Assembly (NCBI GenBank): GCA_002344075.1
Contig: DDTM01000067.1
Coordinates: 1 to 21,646 of the forward strand
DNA from: Bacteroidetes bacterium UBA2364
Lineage (GTDB): Bacteria > Bacteroidota > Rhodothermia > Rhodothermales > UBA2364
DNA length: 21,646 bases
Direction of reading: 5' to 3'
Shown here: piece by piece, positions 7,965-14,768 of the stretch
Layout: every line of letters begins with the position of its first letter
Numbering within the stretch: position 1 is the first letter of the stretch
Notes under the pieces: generated by a model
What the model saw: only the letters and a program-made list of their open reading frames with translations
The model's database searches: none
What the model was told of the DNA's origin: nothing
Made by a program: the position numbers and the translations under genes

Positions 7965-9764
7965 ATGCTTCATACGTTCCATATTCCCGTCATGGGATTG
8001 GGTTTTACCCTCGAAACCCCGATCAAGGTGGCTCGTTTTGGTATTTCATCTGTAATGTCCATCGTAGAAGACCAGCTTGTCGAGGCTATGCGCCAGTATC
8101 ATACCGAGCGTTTGGGGCTTCCATTCACCCCAATCCGCCAGAACGAAACGGACGCACGTGCCCGCCGGATCACCGCCTATCTGAACTTGGTTCACCAAAT
8201 AGTGGAAGACCAAATGCAAGTCTTACGCCATGAGCCATTTGAGGAAGGAAACGAAATTGTGAAGTATTTTGAATTATTGCCGGGTGAATCTGAACTCAAA
8301 CAGGCTTACTACCACATGAAAGCCCTTTCCGGCGAGGAGCAAAAATCCGCTCAAGACGCCCTCCGGAAACAAATCCAACCAGGTGCCATTGATGTCAATA
8401 TCATGGCAAAGGTGGATAAAAATAACTATGCCCGCAATGGCGAGATGTTGCCCGCCGAATACTCGGATGCGCTTGCTTCACTCCGAGGCTTTGCCCAGAG
8501 CACGCTTACCTCTTCGGTGGTTTTTTCTGCTGGCTACAACCCAAGGTTATACAGCTACTTAGACCAACATGGAGACTTTTATCCGAACGAAGCTGGTTAC
8601 TTAAAAAAACGAGTCATTCTGAAGGTGAGTGACTTCCGATCCGCACTTACCCAAGGAAAGATATTGGCCAAAAAAGGGATTTGGATTTCTGAGTATCGCA
8701 TCGAGTCAGGTCTAAACTGTGGTGGCCACGCCTTTGCCACCGATGGCTTGCTTCTGGGACCTATCCTCGAAGAGTTTAAGGCAAAAAAAGCGGACATGCT
8801 CACCGAACTCCATGTGATGTGTAATAAAGCTTTGGCAGAGAGAGGCTTACCTGTCTTTACACACATTCCTAAAACTGCGGTGACGGTTCAGGGCGGTATC
8901 GGAACGGCGCGTGAAGACGCCTTCCTTCGGACATATTATCAGGTGGACGGAACCGGTTGGGGTTCCCCATTTCTCCTTGTTCCAGAGGCCACGACGATAG
9001 ATGTTCCGACATTGAATGCCTTGGCAACAGCCGAAAAAGAAGACTTTTATGTGAGCCATGCCTCGCCATTAGGAGTGCCGTTCAATAATTTCCGTAAAAC
9101 CACATCCGCAAAACAACTTGAAGCCCGCATTGCCAAAGGCAAACCCGGCAGCCCTTGTTATAAACAATTTCTGTCAACCAATACCGAGTTTACCGAAAAA
9201 CCCATTTGCACCTCTTCGCGACAATATCTTCATGCTAAGTTTAAACAATTGGAAAGCCTAAACTTGCCGGAAGAAACACTACAAGCAGAAAAGGCCAAAC
9301 TCACCGAAAAAGATTGTCTTTGCGAAGGCTTAGGCGCTGGCACCTTGCTTAGAAACGGCATAACCCCCGCTTATAACTTAGTGGCTTCTTTGGTTTGTCC
9401 AGGTCCCAACCTCGCCTATTTCAGCGGTATTTTTAGCCTCCGAGAAATGGTGGATCATATCTATGGTCGTGCCCAAGCACTTAATACAAGAGAACGCGCT
9501 CATATGTTTATCAATGAATTAGAACTCTATGTAGAACATTTTCAACGCGAATTAGAGGCGTCCTTAGACGAACTAAACACCAAAAAAATCCGGTACTTTA
9601 ATACTTTTAAAAACAACCTCTTTTCCGGCATTGCTTATTATCGGGATACCCTCGCGGCCCACTTGCCGGATTCTGAAGAGGTGAAGCAGTCTTTCAGAAC
9701 CGCCCTTCGACAGTTCGAGCAACAATTAGAATCCATAACCATTGGAGAACCAGTTGCTGCCTAA
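7965..9764 (+). CDS. Uncharacterised NMO/FabK-like protein with cysteine-bearing C-terminal half
   Basis: I do not recognise a named protein in this 599-residue chain. Several segments resemble nitronate monooxygenase or enoyl-ACP reductase FabK, FMN enzymes with a TIM-barrel fold: ESGLNCGGHAF (residues 247-257) sits where that family has EAGGHxG with its catalytic His, QGGIGTA (309-315) looks like the FMN-phosphate loop, and DGTGWGSPFLLVPEAT (328-343) resembles the GTxFxxxPE segment. The N-terminal TPIKVARFGISSVMSIVEDQ also fits a barrel strand. A C-terminal half with Cys398, Cys415, the Cys451-x-Cys453 pair and Cys478 (VCPGPNLAYFSG) is unlike ordinary NMO and may bind metal or Fe-S; this is inference. 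The last 80 residues look helical. ATG 7965 has no Shine-Dalgarno but has CCCCTA 13 nt before it. It is alone in its transcript and ends at a strong terminator. Confidence 0.7.
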   Translation: MLHTFHIPVMGLGFTLETPIKVARFGISSVMSIVEDQLVEAMRQYHTERLGLPFTPIRQNETDARARRITAYLNLVHQIVEDQMQVLRHEPFEEGNEIVKYFELLPGESELKQAYYHMKALSGEEQKSAQDALRKQIQPGAIDVNIMAKVDKNNYARNGEMLPAEYSDALASLRGFAQSTLTSSVVFSAGYNPRLYSYLDQHGDFYPNEAGYLKKRVILKVSDFRSALTQGKILAKKGIWISEYRIESGLNCGGHAFATDGLLLGPILEEFKAKKADMLTELHVMCNKALAERGLPVFTHIPKTAVTVQGGIGTAREDAFLRTYYQVDGTGWGSPFLLVPEATTIDVPTLNALATAEKEDFYVSHASPLGVPFNNFRKTTSAKQLEARIAKGKPGSPCYKQFLSTNTEFTEKPICTSSRQYLHAKFKQLESLNLPEETLQAEKAKLTEKDCLCEGLGAGTLLRNGITPAYNLVASLVCPGPNLAYFSGIFSLREMVDHIYGRAQALNTRERAHMFINELELYVEHFQRELEASLDELNTKKIRYFNTFKNNLFSGIAYYRDTLAAHLPDSEEVKQSFRTALRQFEQQLESITIGEPVAA

Positions 9765-9778
9765 TGAACCACATGCAC

Positions 9779-9815
9779 AAAAAACCGTCCGTTATGCTCT
9801 TCGGGCGGTTTTTTT
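9779..9815 (+). terminator. Rho-independent terminator after the NMO-like gene
   Basis: The arms CCGTCCG (9785-9791) and CGGGCGG (9802-9808) pair over 7 bp with one G-T pair and a 10-nt loop. They are flanked by an A run (9779-9784) and a T run (9809-9815) that extend the stem. It lies 15 bp after the stop codon and could act in both directions. Confidence 0.9.
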
Positions 9816-9859
9816 GTTTATCATGCCAACGCCCACTTCTCGCTTATAGTTTTTTTGAC

Positions 9860-9867
9860 TATCTTTG
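9860..9867 (+). promoter_or_regulatory. Possible Bacteroidota-type -7 promoter element
   Basis: TATCTTTG fits the Bacteroidota -7 consensus TAnnTTTG and lies 36 nt before the first small membrane-protein gene, directly after a terminator. I see no convincing -33 TTG partner at the usual spacing, so the call is tentative. Confidence 0.35.
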
Positions 9868-9902
9868 GCCAAACGTGGATCTACTCGTAAAACAACAACC
9901 CT

Positions 9903-10208
9903 ATGTTATCTATACTGGTGATTCTTCTTGCATTTGTTATTGGCATAACTCTTTTAGCAACCTTTTTCGGATTGCCCACAAAGAACAGGGCACTTACCCA
10001 TACCCCGATAGCCCCTCCAGCTGACGACAGCATCTCGGTAGGGGAGTTAAAAACGCTGATCCGTGACGCTGTAGAAGAAAGCAATGCGCCGCTACGAAAC
10101 CGAATTCACCACTTGGAACAACGGCTGCAAAGCGAGAAGCCATCGTCCTTGGGCGATACAACCAACCCAGATCGCCAATTGACTACCTTACGAAAAACCA
10201 GCACCTAA
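9903..10208 (+). CDS. Small membrane protein with amphipathic helix, paralogue 1
   Basis: This is a 101-residue protein of unknown function. One hydrophobic helix (about residues 2-23, MLSILVILLAFVIGITLLAT) is followed by a Pro/Thr-rich linker and then an amphipathic, probably coiled-coil segment, SVGELKTLIRDAVEESNAPL and onward to LEQRLQS (about 45-78). The C-terminal tail is polar. The layout, one membrane helix plus a charged helix ending in LExRL, resembles the phage-shock protein PspB, but I cannot claim homology. The segment ELxxLIxxAVxE...PLxxxIxxLExRLxS is shared with the gene at 10357-10716, so the two are paralogues. It is the first of three tiny genes separated by 14 and 17 bp. The ATG has no Shine-Dalgarno sequence. 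Confidence 0.7.
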   Translation: MLSILVILLAFVIGITLLATFFGLPTKNRALTHTPIAPPADDSISVGELKTLIRDAVEESNAPLRNRIHHLEQRLQSEKPSSLGDTTNPDRQLTTLRKTST

Positions 10209-10222
10209 CAACCGCTTTACAA

Positions 10223-10339
10223 ATGGAATATATTGGCATCATTGCTGTTTTTTGCCTCATTTCGATGGGCATCGGCTACCTTCTTGGAAAATGGTACCTT
10301 AATCATTGGACGGATAAACAAGATCCGCCTTCCAAATAA
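10223..10339 (+). CDS. 38-residue single-helix membrane protein
   Basis: The reading frame encodes a 38-residue peptide, starting MEYIGIIAVFCLISMGIGYL and ending in the polar tail HWTDKQDPPSK. One hydrophobic helix fills residues 3-21, followed by LGKWYLNHW. It sits 14 bp after the first small membrane-protein gene and 17 bp before the second, in the same direction, so it is most probably the middle gene of a three-gene operon. No Shine-Dalgarno sequence is seen, as for its neighbours. Support comes from the sensible membrane-protein composition and tight spacing; a peptide this short could still be fortuitous. Confidence 0.5.
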   Translation: MEYIGIIAVFCLISMGIGYLLGKWYLNHWTDKQDPPSK

Positions 10340-10356
10340 CCTCAATTATTTCAACA

Positions 10357-10716
10357 ATGAACGATCTGATCGAAGGCCTGATCGGCATTATGGCATTGGC
10401 GATCATAGCAGCCATTCCGATATCCATTTTTTTCTTCCGATATCGAACACGTAAATTGGAAGTAGAAGCAAGACAGGCCACCAATACCGATGTTGCAGGT
10501 ACATCCCTCTCCCATACCGAACTCACTGGCCTCATCCAACAGGCCGTTTCGGAAGCGGTGAAGCCTTTGCAGGAGGAAATCCGTACCCTTGAGCACCGTT
10601 TGAGTAGCCCTCCACACCAGATACACCACCCCGACTACCGCGACGGGCTTTTTGATGATGCACTACCCGAAGAACCTATTCATGTACGTTCCCTCGGACG
10701 ACAATCCGCCACGTGA
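10357..10716 (+). CDS. Small membrane protein with amphipathic helix, paralogue 2
   Basis: This 119-residue protein of unknown function has one membrane helix (about residues 6-27, EGLIGIMALAIIAAIPISIF) followed by the basic patch RYRTRKLE, which suggests the C-terminal part is cytoplasmic. A helical segment (about 52-86, HTELTGLIQQAVSEAVKPL to LEHRLSS) matches the first small protein at many positions (EL, LI, AV, E, PL, I, LE, RL, S). The tail is acidic and Pro/His-rich and has no counterpart in the paralogue. It is the last of the three-gene cluster; a short hairpin (10749-10765) follows before the M1 peptidase gene. The layout resembles PspB, but this is only an analogy. Confidence 0.72.
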   Translation: MNDLIEGLIGIMALAIIAAIPISIFFFRYRTRKLEVEARQATNTDVAGTSLSHTELTGLIQQAVSEAVKPLQEEIRTLEHRLSSPPHQIHHPDYRDGLFDDALPEEPIHVRSLGRQSAT

Positions 10717-10748
10717 TCGTAACATTTGCCTTCCAGTCATAGTCTTTA

Positions 10749-10765
10749 CCTTGTGCAAAACAAGG
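10749..10765 (+). terminator. Weak hairpin after the small-gene cluster
   Basis: CCTTGT (10749-10754) and ACAAGG (10760-10765) form a perfect 6-bp stem with a 5-nt loop. A second short stem, TTCCG/CGGAA, follows at 10770-10786. Neither is followed by a clean T run, so this may be a weak terminator, a 3' stabiliser, or part of the leader of the peptidase gene. Confidence 0.3.
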
Positions 10766-10840
10766 ACCATTCCGTTTCTTTCGGAAATTGTTCTTATATT
10801 GTATGATTCCTTTATTTTCCATTCCAAACCCAAACCCGTT

Positions 10841-12982
10841 ATGATTCACCGTTTCTGGCGCATTCTTCCGATCGTGTTGTTACTCGGCATGTCGGTTGCA
10901 AACGCCCAATATTGGTTACAACCCGGAGATGGCAAAACCAATAACTCGCAGTTCCGTCCTATACCGGACTGGCCCACCCCAAACGAATACCGCACCTCTT
11001 CCGGTTCGCCTGGCCCCAAATATTGGCAACAAAAGGTGGACTATAAAATTGATGTCACCTTAGACACCACAGCACATAAGTTGATTGGAAAAGAGCGTAT
11101 CACGTATAAAAACAACTCGCCGGATGTTTTGCGTTTTATTTGGGTACAAATGGACCAAAACTTGTCCTCTATCCAGAATAGCCGGAATGGGAAGGCAGCC
11201 AAGTCTTTGCCCAGTTCGATTCCACCTGCCGCCCGTCGCTTCCTGAACGTGGATCCGTTTGATGGCGGGTACAATGTGACCCGTGTACAAGTGATGAATG
11301 CACAAGGAAAATTGGTCAATGCAGACTATTGGCTGAACGATACCATTATGAAAATCAACCTACCCACGCCGCTCCAATCTGGCGGAACGGTGGTCTTTGA
11401 TATTGACTGGAACCACATCGTACCGGATAATGGACGCGGTGCAAAAGAAAAAATTGCGGATGGCTGGTTATACCTGAATGCCCAATGGTTCCCCCGGGTA
11501 TCCGTGTATGATGATATGAATGGCTGGCAAACCGACCAGTACCTTGGACGTGGAGAGTTCCACCTCGAATTTGGCGATTATGAAGTGAGTATTACAGTAC
11601 CTTGGAACCACATTGTCGGCGCTACCGGCGTATTGCAAAATCCTGCCGAAGTCCTCACCGCCGAGCAACAACGTCGCGTGGCAAAGGCCCTAACCGTTAC
11701 CGATCTCAAAAATGCAGATCCGGTTTTTATTGTCGGACCAAACGAGGTCAACAAGGCTGCCTTCCGCCCAAAATCCTCTGGGATGCTAACTTGGAAGTTT
11801 AAAGCGCAAAATGTGCGGGATTTCTCTTGGGCCTCCTCGAAAACCTTTGTCTGGGATGCCGCTGGCTACAAATACCGTCCCACCGACAAAGCCATTCAGT
11901 TAAATAGCTATTATCCGCGTGCTGCAATGCCGTTATGGGACAAAGCCTCCACCCGTGCCACATGGGAAACACTCTACACCTATGGCCGTATGTCCTTGGA
12001 ATATCCCTACCCACAAGCATCCAATGTGAATGGGCCGGTTGGCGGCATGGAGTATCCGATGATCGCTTTTTGCGGCGGACGCCCCAACAAAGAAGGAAAG
12101 TTTAATGAAGCCCAAGAACGTGCATTAATTTCCGTAACCATCCATGAAGTAGGCCACAACTGGTTCCCGATGATCATTTCATCGGATGAACGCAAATGGA
12201 CTTGGCAAGACGAAGGGATCAACTCGTTTTATCAATATTACAGCGAAAACGATTATGCCGCACGCTACACCGGAACGAAATACGGTGAACAATTCAAGGA
12301 AGGCAAATATGACACCAACCGTAACCTTGCCAAAGGCATTGTGCCCTATATGCGCCAAAAAGACCAAGTGCCGATCATGATCCACTCGGACTTGATCCAC
12401 ACAGGATTTGGCCCGAATGGTTATACCAAACCAGCGGCGGGTCTCTGGATTCTGCGTGAGCAAGTATTAGGCCCCAAGGCTTTCGACGAAGGCTTCAAGG
12501 AATACTCTCAAAAGTGGGCCTTTAAACATCCCTCGCCTTACGATTTCTTCCGGACAATGGAAGACGGCTCAGGAGAAGATCTAGCGTGGTTCTGGCGTGG
12601 CTGGATGTATAGCACCTATGCAAACGATCAGGCCATTGCCGAAGTAAAATCCCAGAAAGCAGCCGATTTGGTGGGTGATGAAAAGCGCGGCAAAAACTAC
12701 TGGCGGGTCACCATCGAGAACAAAGGCGGAATGCTTATGCCCGTAGTGTTGGAAGTAACCTATGATGATGGCTCCAAAGAGCGGATGAAACTCCCCGTGG
12801 ACATTTGGCGCTATAACGAATTGAAGTTTGAAAAAGGCTTCTTCTCGGATAAGAATGTGTCCAAAGTGGTTCTTGATCCGGATGAAGTTCTTTCGGATGT
12901 GGACACCAAAAATAACACTTGGGATGCCTCTAAATTAGAGCAGCCTAAGCCCCAAGAAGCGCCCGGAACCTCTGGTAACTGA
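10841..12982 (+). CDS. Secreted M1-family zinc metallopeptidase
   Basis: This is a 713-residue aminopeptidase-like enzyme exported through the Sec pathway. The start ATG 10841 gives a clear signal peptide (MIHRFWRILPIVLLLGMSVA, likely cut after NAQ or nearby); an upstream in-frame ATG at 10652 would overlap the preceding gene and hide the signal. The gluzincin site HEVGH (435-439) followed 19 residues later by Glu458 in WTWQDEGIN gives the HExxH-x18-E pattern of M1 peptidases. The exopeptidase motif GxMEN appears as GGMEY (401-405), with Tyr in place of Asn. The N-terminal part (YKIDVTLDTTAHKLIGKERI) is the beta-sandwich that starts M1 enzymes. The C-terminus shows no T9SS sorting domain, so it is probably periplasmic. 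It feeds on peptides from extracellular protein breakdown (inference). A strong terminator follows at 13005. Confidence 0.92.
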   Translation: MIHRFWRILPIVLLLGMSVANAQYWLQPGDGKTNNSQFRPIPDWPTPNEYRTSSGSPGPKYWQQKVDYKIDVTLDTTAHKLIGKERITYKNNSPDVLRFIWVQMDQNLSSIQNSRNGKAAKSLPSSIPPAARRFLNVDPFDGGYNVTRVQVMNAQGKLVNADYWLNDTIMKINLPTPLQSGGTVVFDIDWNHIVPDNGRGAKEKIADGWLYLNAQWFPRVSVYDDMNGWQTDQYLGRGEFHLEFGDYEVSITVPWNHIVGATGVLQNPAEVLTAEQQRRVAKALTVTDLKNADPVFIVGPNEVNKAAFRPKSSGMLTWKFKAQNVRDFSWASSKTFVWDAAGYKYRPTDKAIQLNSYYPRAAMPLWDKASTRATWETLYTYGRMSLEYPYPQASNVNGPVGGMEYPMIAFCGGRPNKEGKFNEAQERALISVTIHEVGHNWFPMIISSDERKWTWQDEGINSFYQYYSENDYAARYTGTKYGEQFKEGKYDTNRNLAKGIVPYMRQKDQVPIMIHSDLIHTGFGPNGYTKPAAGLWILREQVLGPKAFDEGFKEYSQKWAFKHPSPYDFFRTMEDGSGEDLAWFWRGWMYSTYANDQAIAEVKSQKAADLVGDEKRGKNYWRVTIENKGGMLMPVVLEVTYDDGSKERMKLPVDIWRYNELKFEKGFFSDKNVSKVVLDPDEVLSDVDTKNNTWDASKLEQPKPQEAPGTSGN

Positions 12983-13004
12983 GTTGTTCAAAACTAACCG
13001 AACG

Positions 13005-13041
13005 ATACCGGACTGCCCTTCGGGTATTCCGGTATTTTTTT
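13005..13041 (+). terminator. Rho-independent terminator of the M1 peptidase gene
   Basis: ATACCGGA (13005-13012) pairs perfectly with TCCGGTAT (13028-13035), with an inner CCC-TTC-GGG hairpin, and a T run to 13041 follows. It lies 22 bp after the stop codon. Confidence 0.88.
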
Positions 13042-13062
13042 ACAAAAGACCACTCACCAAAC

Positions 13063-13097
13063 AAAAAGCCGGCGCCCACAATAAGCGCCGGCTTTTT
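13063..13097 (-). terminator. Rho-independent terminator of pckA (bidirectional)
   Basis: AAAAAGCCGGCGC (13063-13075) and GCGCCGGCTTTTT (13085-13097) form a perfect 13-bp stem with a 9-nt loop. On the minus strand the stem ends in a T run, 19 bp after the pckA stop codon. The symmetry means it can also stop plus-strand readthrough from the peptidase gene. Confidence 0.92.
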
Positions 13098-13116
13098 ACT
13101 GCCTGATAGCAACCGT

Positions 13117-14700
13117 TTAAATCACCTTCGGTCCTGCATTTTTAATCGCGTCCGAGCTGCCTTCTGCAAACTGTACAAAGTTCTTTTGGAAGAGTTGTGC
13201 CAAATGATTGGCTTTTGCTTCGTAGGCGTCGCCGTCTTTCCAAGTATTTTTAGGAATCAGTACTTCTGTGGGTACATTAGGACAAGCAGTCGGCACTTCA
13301 AAACCAAAGCGTGGATCTACCACCACTTCTACCTCGTCCAAATCGCCGTTATGAATTGCATCAATAATGGCGCGGGTAATTTTGAGTTTCATCCGTTCCC
13401 CTACGCCATACGAGCCACCACTCCAGCCCGTATTCACCAACCATGCTTTTGTCTGATGTTTATTCATATTCTCGGCCAATAGTTCGGCATATTTACTGGG
13501 GTGCCACACCATAAAAGCAGCACCAAAACATGCCGAAAAAGTGGCGGTAGGTTCTGTAACACCCATTTCGGTTCCGGCTACTTTGGCCGTATATCCGCTG
13601 ATAAAGTGGTACATCGCTTGTTCGGGCGAAAGGCGTGCAACTGGTGGCAACACCCCAAAGGCATCGCAGGTAAGGAAGATAATGTTCTTCGGATGCCCAC
13701 CCACACACGGCACTTTGGCATTCGGGATGTACTCAATCGGATAGGCAGCACGGGTATTTTCGGTAATACTGGTATCGGTATAATCCACCGTATGGGTATC
13801 TTGATCGAAGACCACATTTTCTAATACCGTACCAAATTTAATGGCACCATAAATCTCCGGTTCCTTTTCTCTCGTCAGGTCTATGGCTTTTGCATAACAC
13901 CCCCCTTCGATATTAAATACCCCGTCATCCGTCCAGCAGTGCTCGTCATCACCGATCAGATAGCGGTTGGGATCTGCGGAAAGGGTGGTTTTTCCCGTTC
14001 CACTCAAGCCGAAAAACAGCGACACATCGCCCTCTTTACCTTCATTTGCAGAGCAGTGCATGGAAAGAACGTCTCGTTCCGGCATGATGTAATTCATGAT
14101 GGTAAAGACACCCTTTTTCATTTCGCCCGCATACTCGGTACCGAGGATGACAAATTGCTTGCGTTCAAAACAGAGATCCACACTCGTTTTAGAGGTCATC
14201 CCATCGGTATATCGGTTTGCTCCAAAAGCCCCTGCATTATAAATCACATAATCTGGCTCGCCAAAACTTTCCAACTCCTCTTTTGTCGGACGAATCAGCA
14301 TGTTGTTCATAAAGAGTGCGTGATAGGGGCGGGTACAGATAATCCGGACTTTAATCCGGTATTTAGGATCCCACCCAGCAAAACCATCCATTACATATAT
14401 GCGGTCGCGGGTATTCAGATAATCTATTGCCCGCTCATGGTTGATCTCGAAGGTGTGTTCATCCATTCCGATATTGATGCTTCCCCACCAAATATTTCCT
14501 TGACTGTTTGGATGCACCACAATCCGCTTATCTTTAGGACTACGTCCGGTTTTTTGACCAGAACGAATCATCAGCGCACCCGTATCTGAGAATCCAGCGC
14601 CTTTTTCATATTGAAGTGCCTCTTCGTATAACACGGCTGGGGCAATGTTCCGAATCACGTTTTGAACGGTTATTCCGTATTTTTTCAGGTCTAATGACAT
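13117..14700 (-). CDS. pckA: Phosphoenolpyruvate carboxykinase (ATP)
   Basis: The enzyme converts oxaloacetate and ATP to phosphoenolpyruvate, CO2 and ADP, the committed step of gluconeogenesis, in the cytoplasm. The protein has 527 residues from ATG 14700, close to the 530-540 of family members. Diagnostic segments are RSGQKTGRSPKDKR (46-59), the kinase P-loop GLSGTGKT (231-238), the metal-site segment DDEHCW (251-256), GYTAKVAGTEMGVTEPTATF and NTGWSGGSYGVGERMKL. The ATP-type P-loop and length separate it from the GTP enzyme. An in-frame start at 14769 would add 23 unconserved residues, so MSLDLKKYG is preferred. The start has no Shine-Dalgarno; CCCCTA stands 5 nt before it. It is the last gene of a head-to-tail cluster (deacetylase, tryptophanase, pckA), 68 bp after the tryptophanase, and ends at the hairpin at 13063-13097. 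Confidence 0.97.
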   Translation of the reverse strand: MSLDLKKYGITVQNVIRNIAPAVLYEEALQYEKGAGFSDTGALMIRSGQKTGRSPKDKRIVVHPNSQGNIWWGSINIGMDEHTFEINHERAIDYLNTRDRIYVMDGFAGWDPKYRIKVRIICTRPYHALFMNNMLIRPTKEELESFGEPDYVIYNAGAFGANRYTDGMTSKTSVDLCFERKQFVILGTEYAGEMKKGVFTIMNYIMPERDVLSMHCSANEGKEGDVSLFFGLSGTGKTTLSADPNRYLIGDDEHCWTDDGVFNIEGGCYAKAIDLTREKEPEIYGAIKFGTVLENVVFDQDTHTVDYTDTSITENTRAAYPIEYIPNAKVPCVGGHPKNIIFLTCDAFGVLPPVARLSPEQAMYHFISGYTAKVAGTEMGVTEPTATFSACFGAAFMVWHPSKYAELLAENMNKHQTKAWLVNTGWSGGSYGVGERMKLKITRAIIDAIHNGDLDEVEVVVDPRFGFEVPTACPNVPTEVLIPKNTWKDGDAYEAKANHLAQLFQKNFVQFAEGSSDAIKNAGPKVI

Positions 14701-14768
14701 GATAGTAGGGGTTTGATGTAACAGGCCCGGACTCCTCATCCGGAATATATTAATTGGTTTTTTCACCA

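Noticed and set aside
9764..10024. Plus-strand frame starting right after the NMO-like gene
   Set aside because: It runs through the strong terminator at 9779-9815 and overlaps the better-supported small membrane-protein gene in another frame.
10652..10840. Upstream extension of the M1 peptidase
   Set aside because: The extra 63 residues overlap the preceding gene and would bury the clear signal peptide that begins at ATG 10841.
13939..14589. 216-codon plus-strand open frame opposite pckA
   Set aside because: It is fully within the certain pckA gene and shows no protein-like motif.
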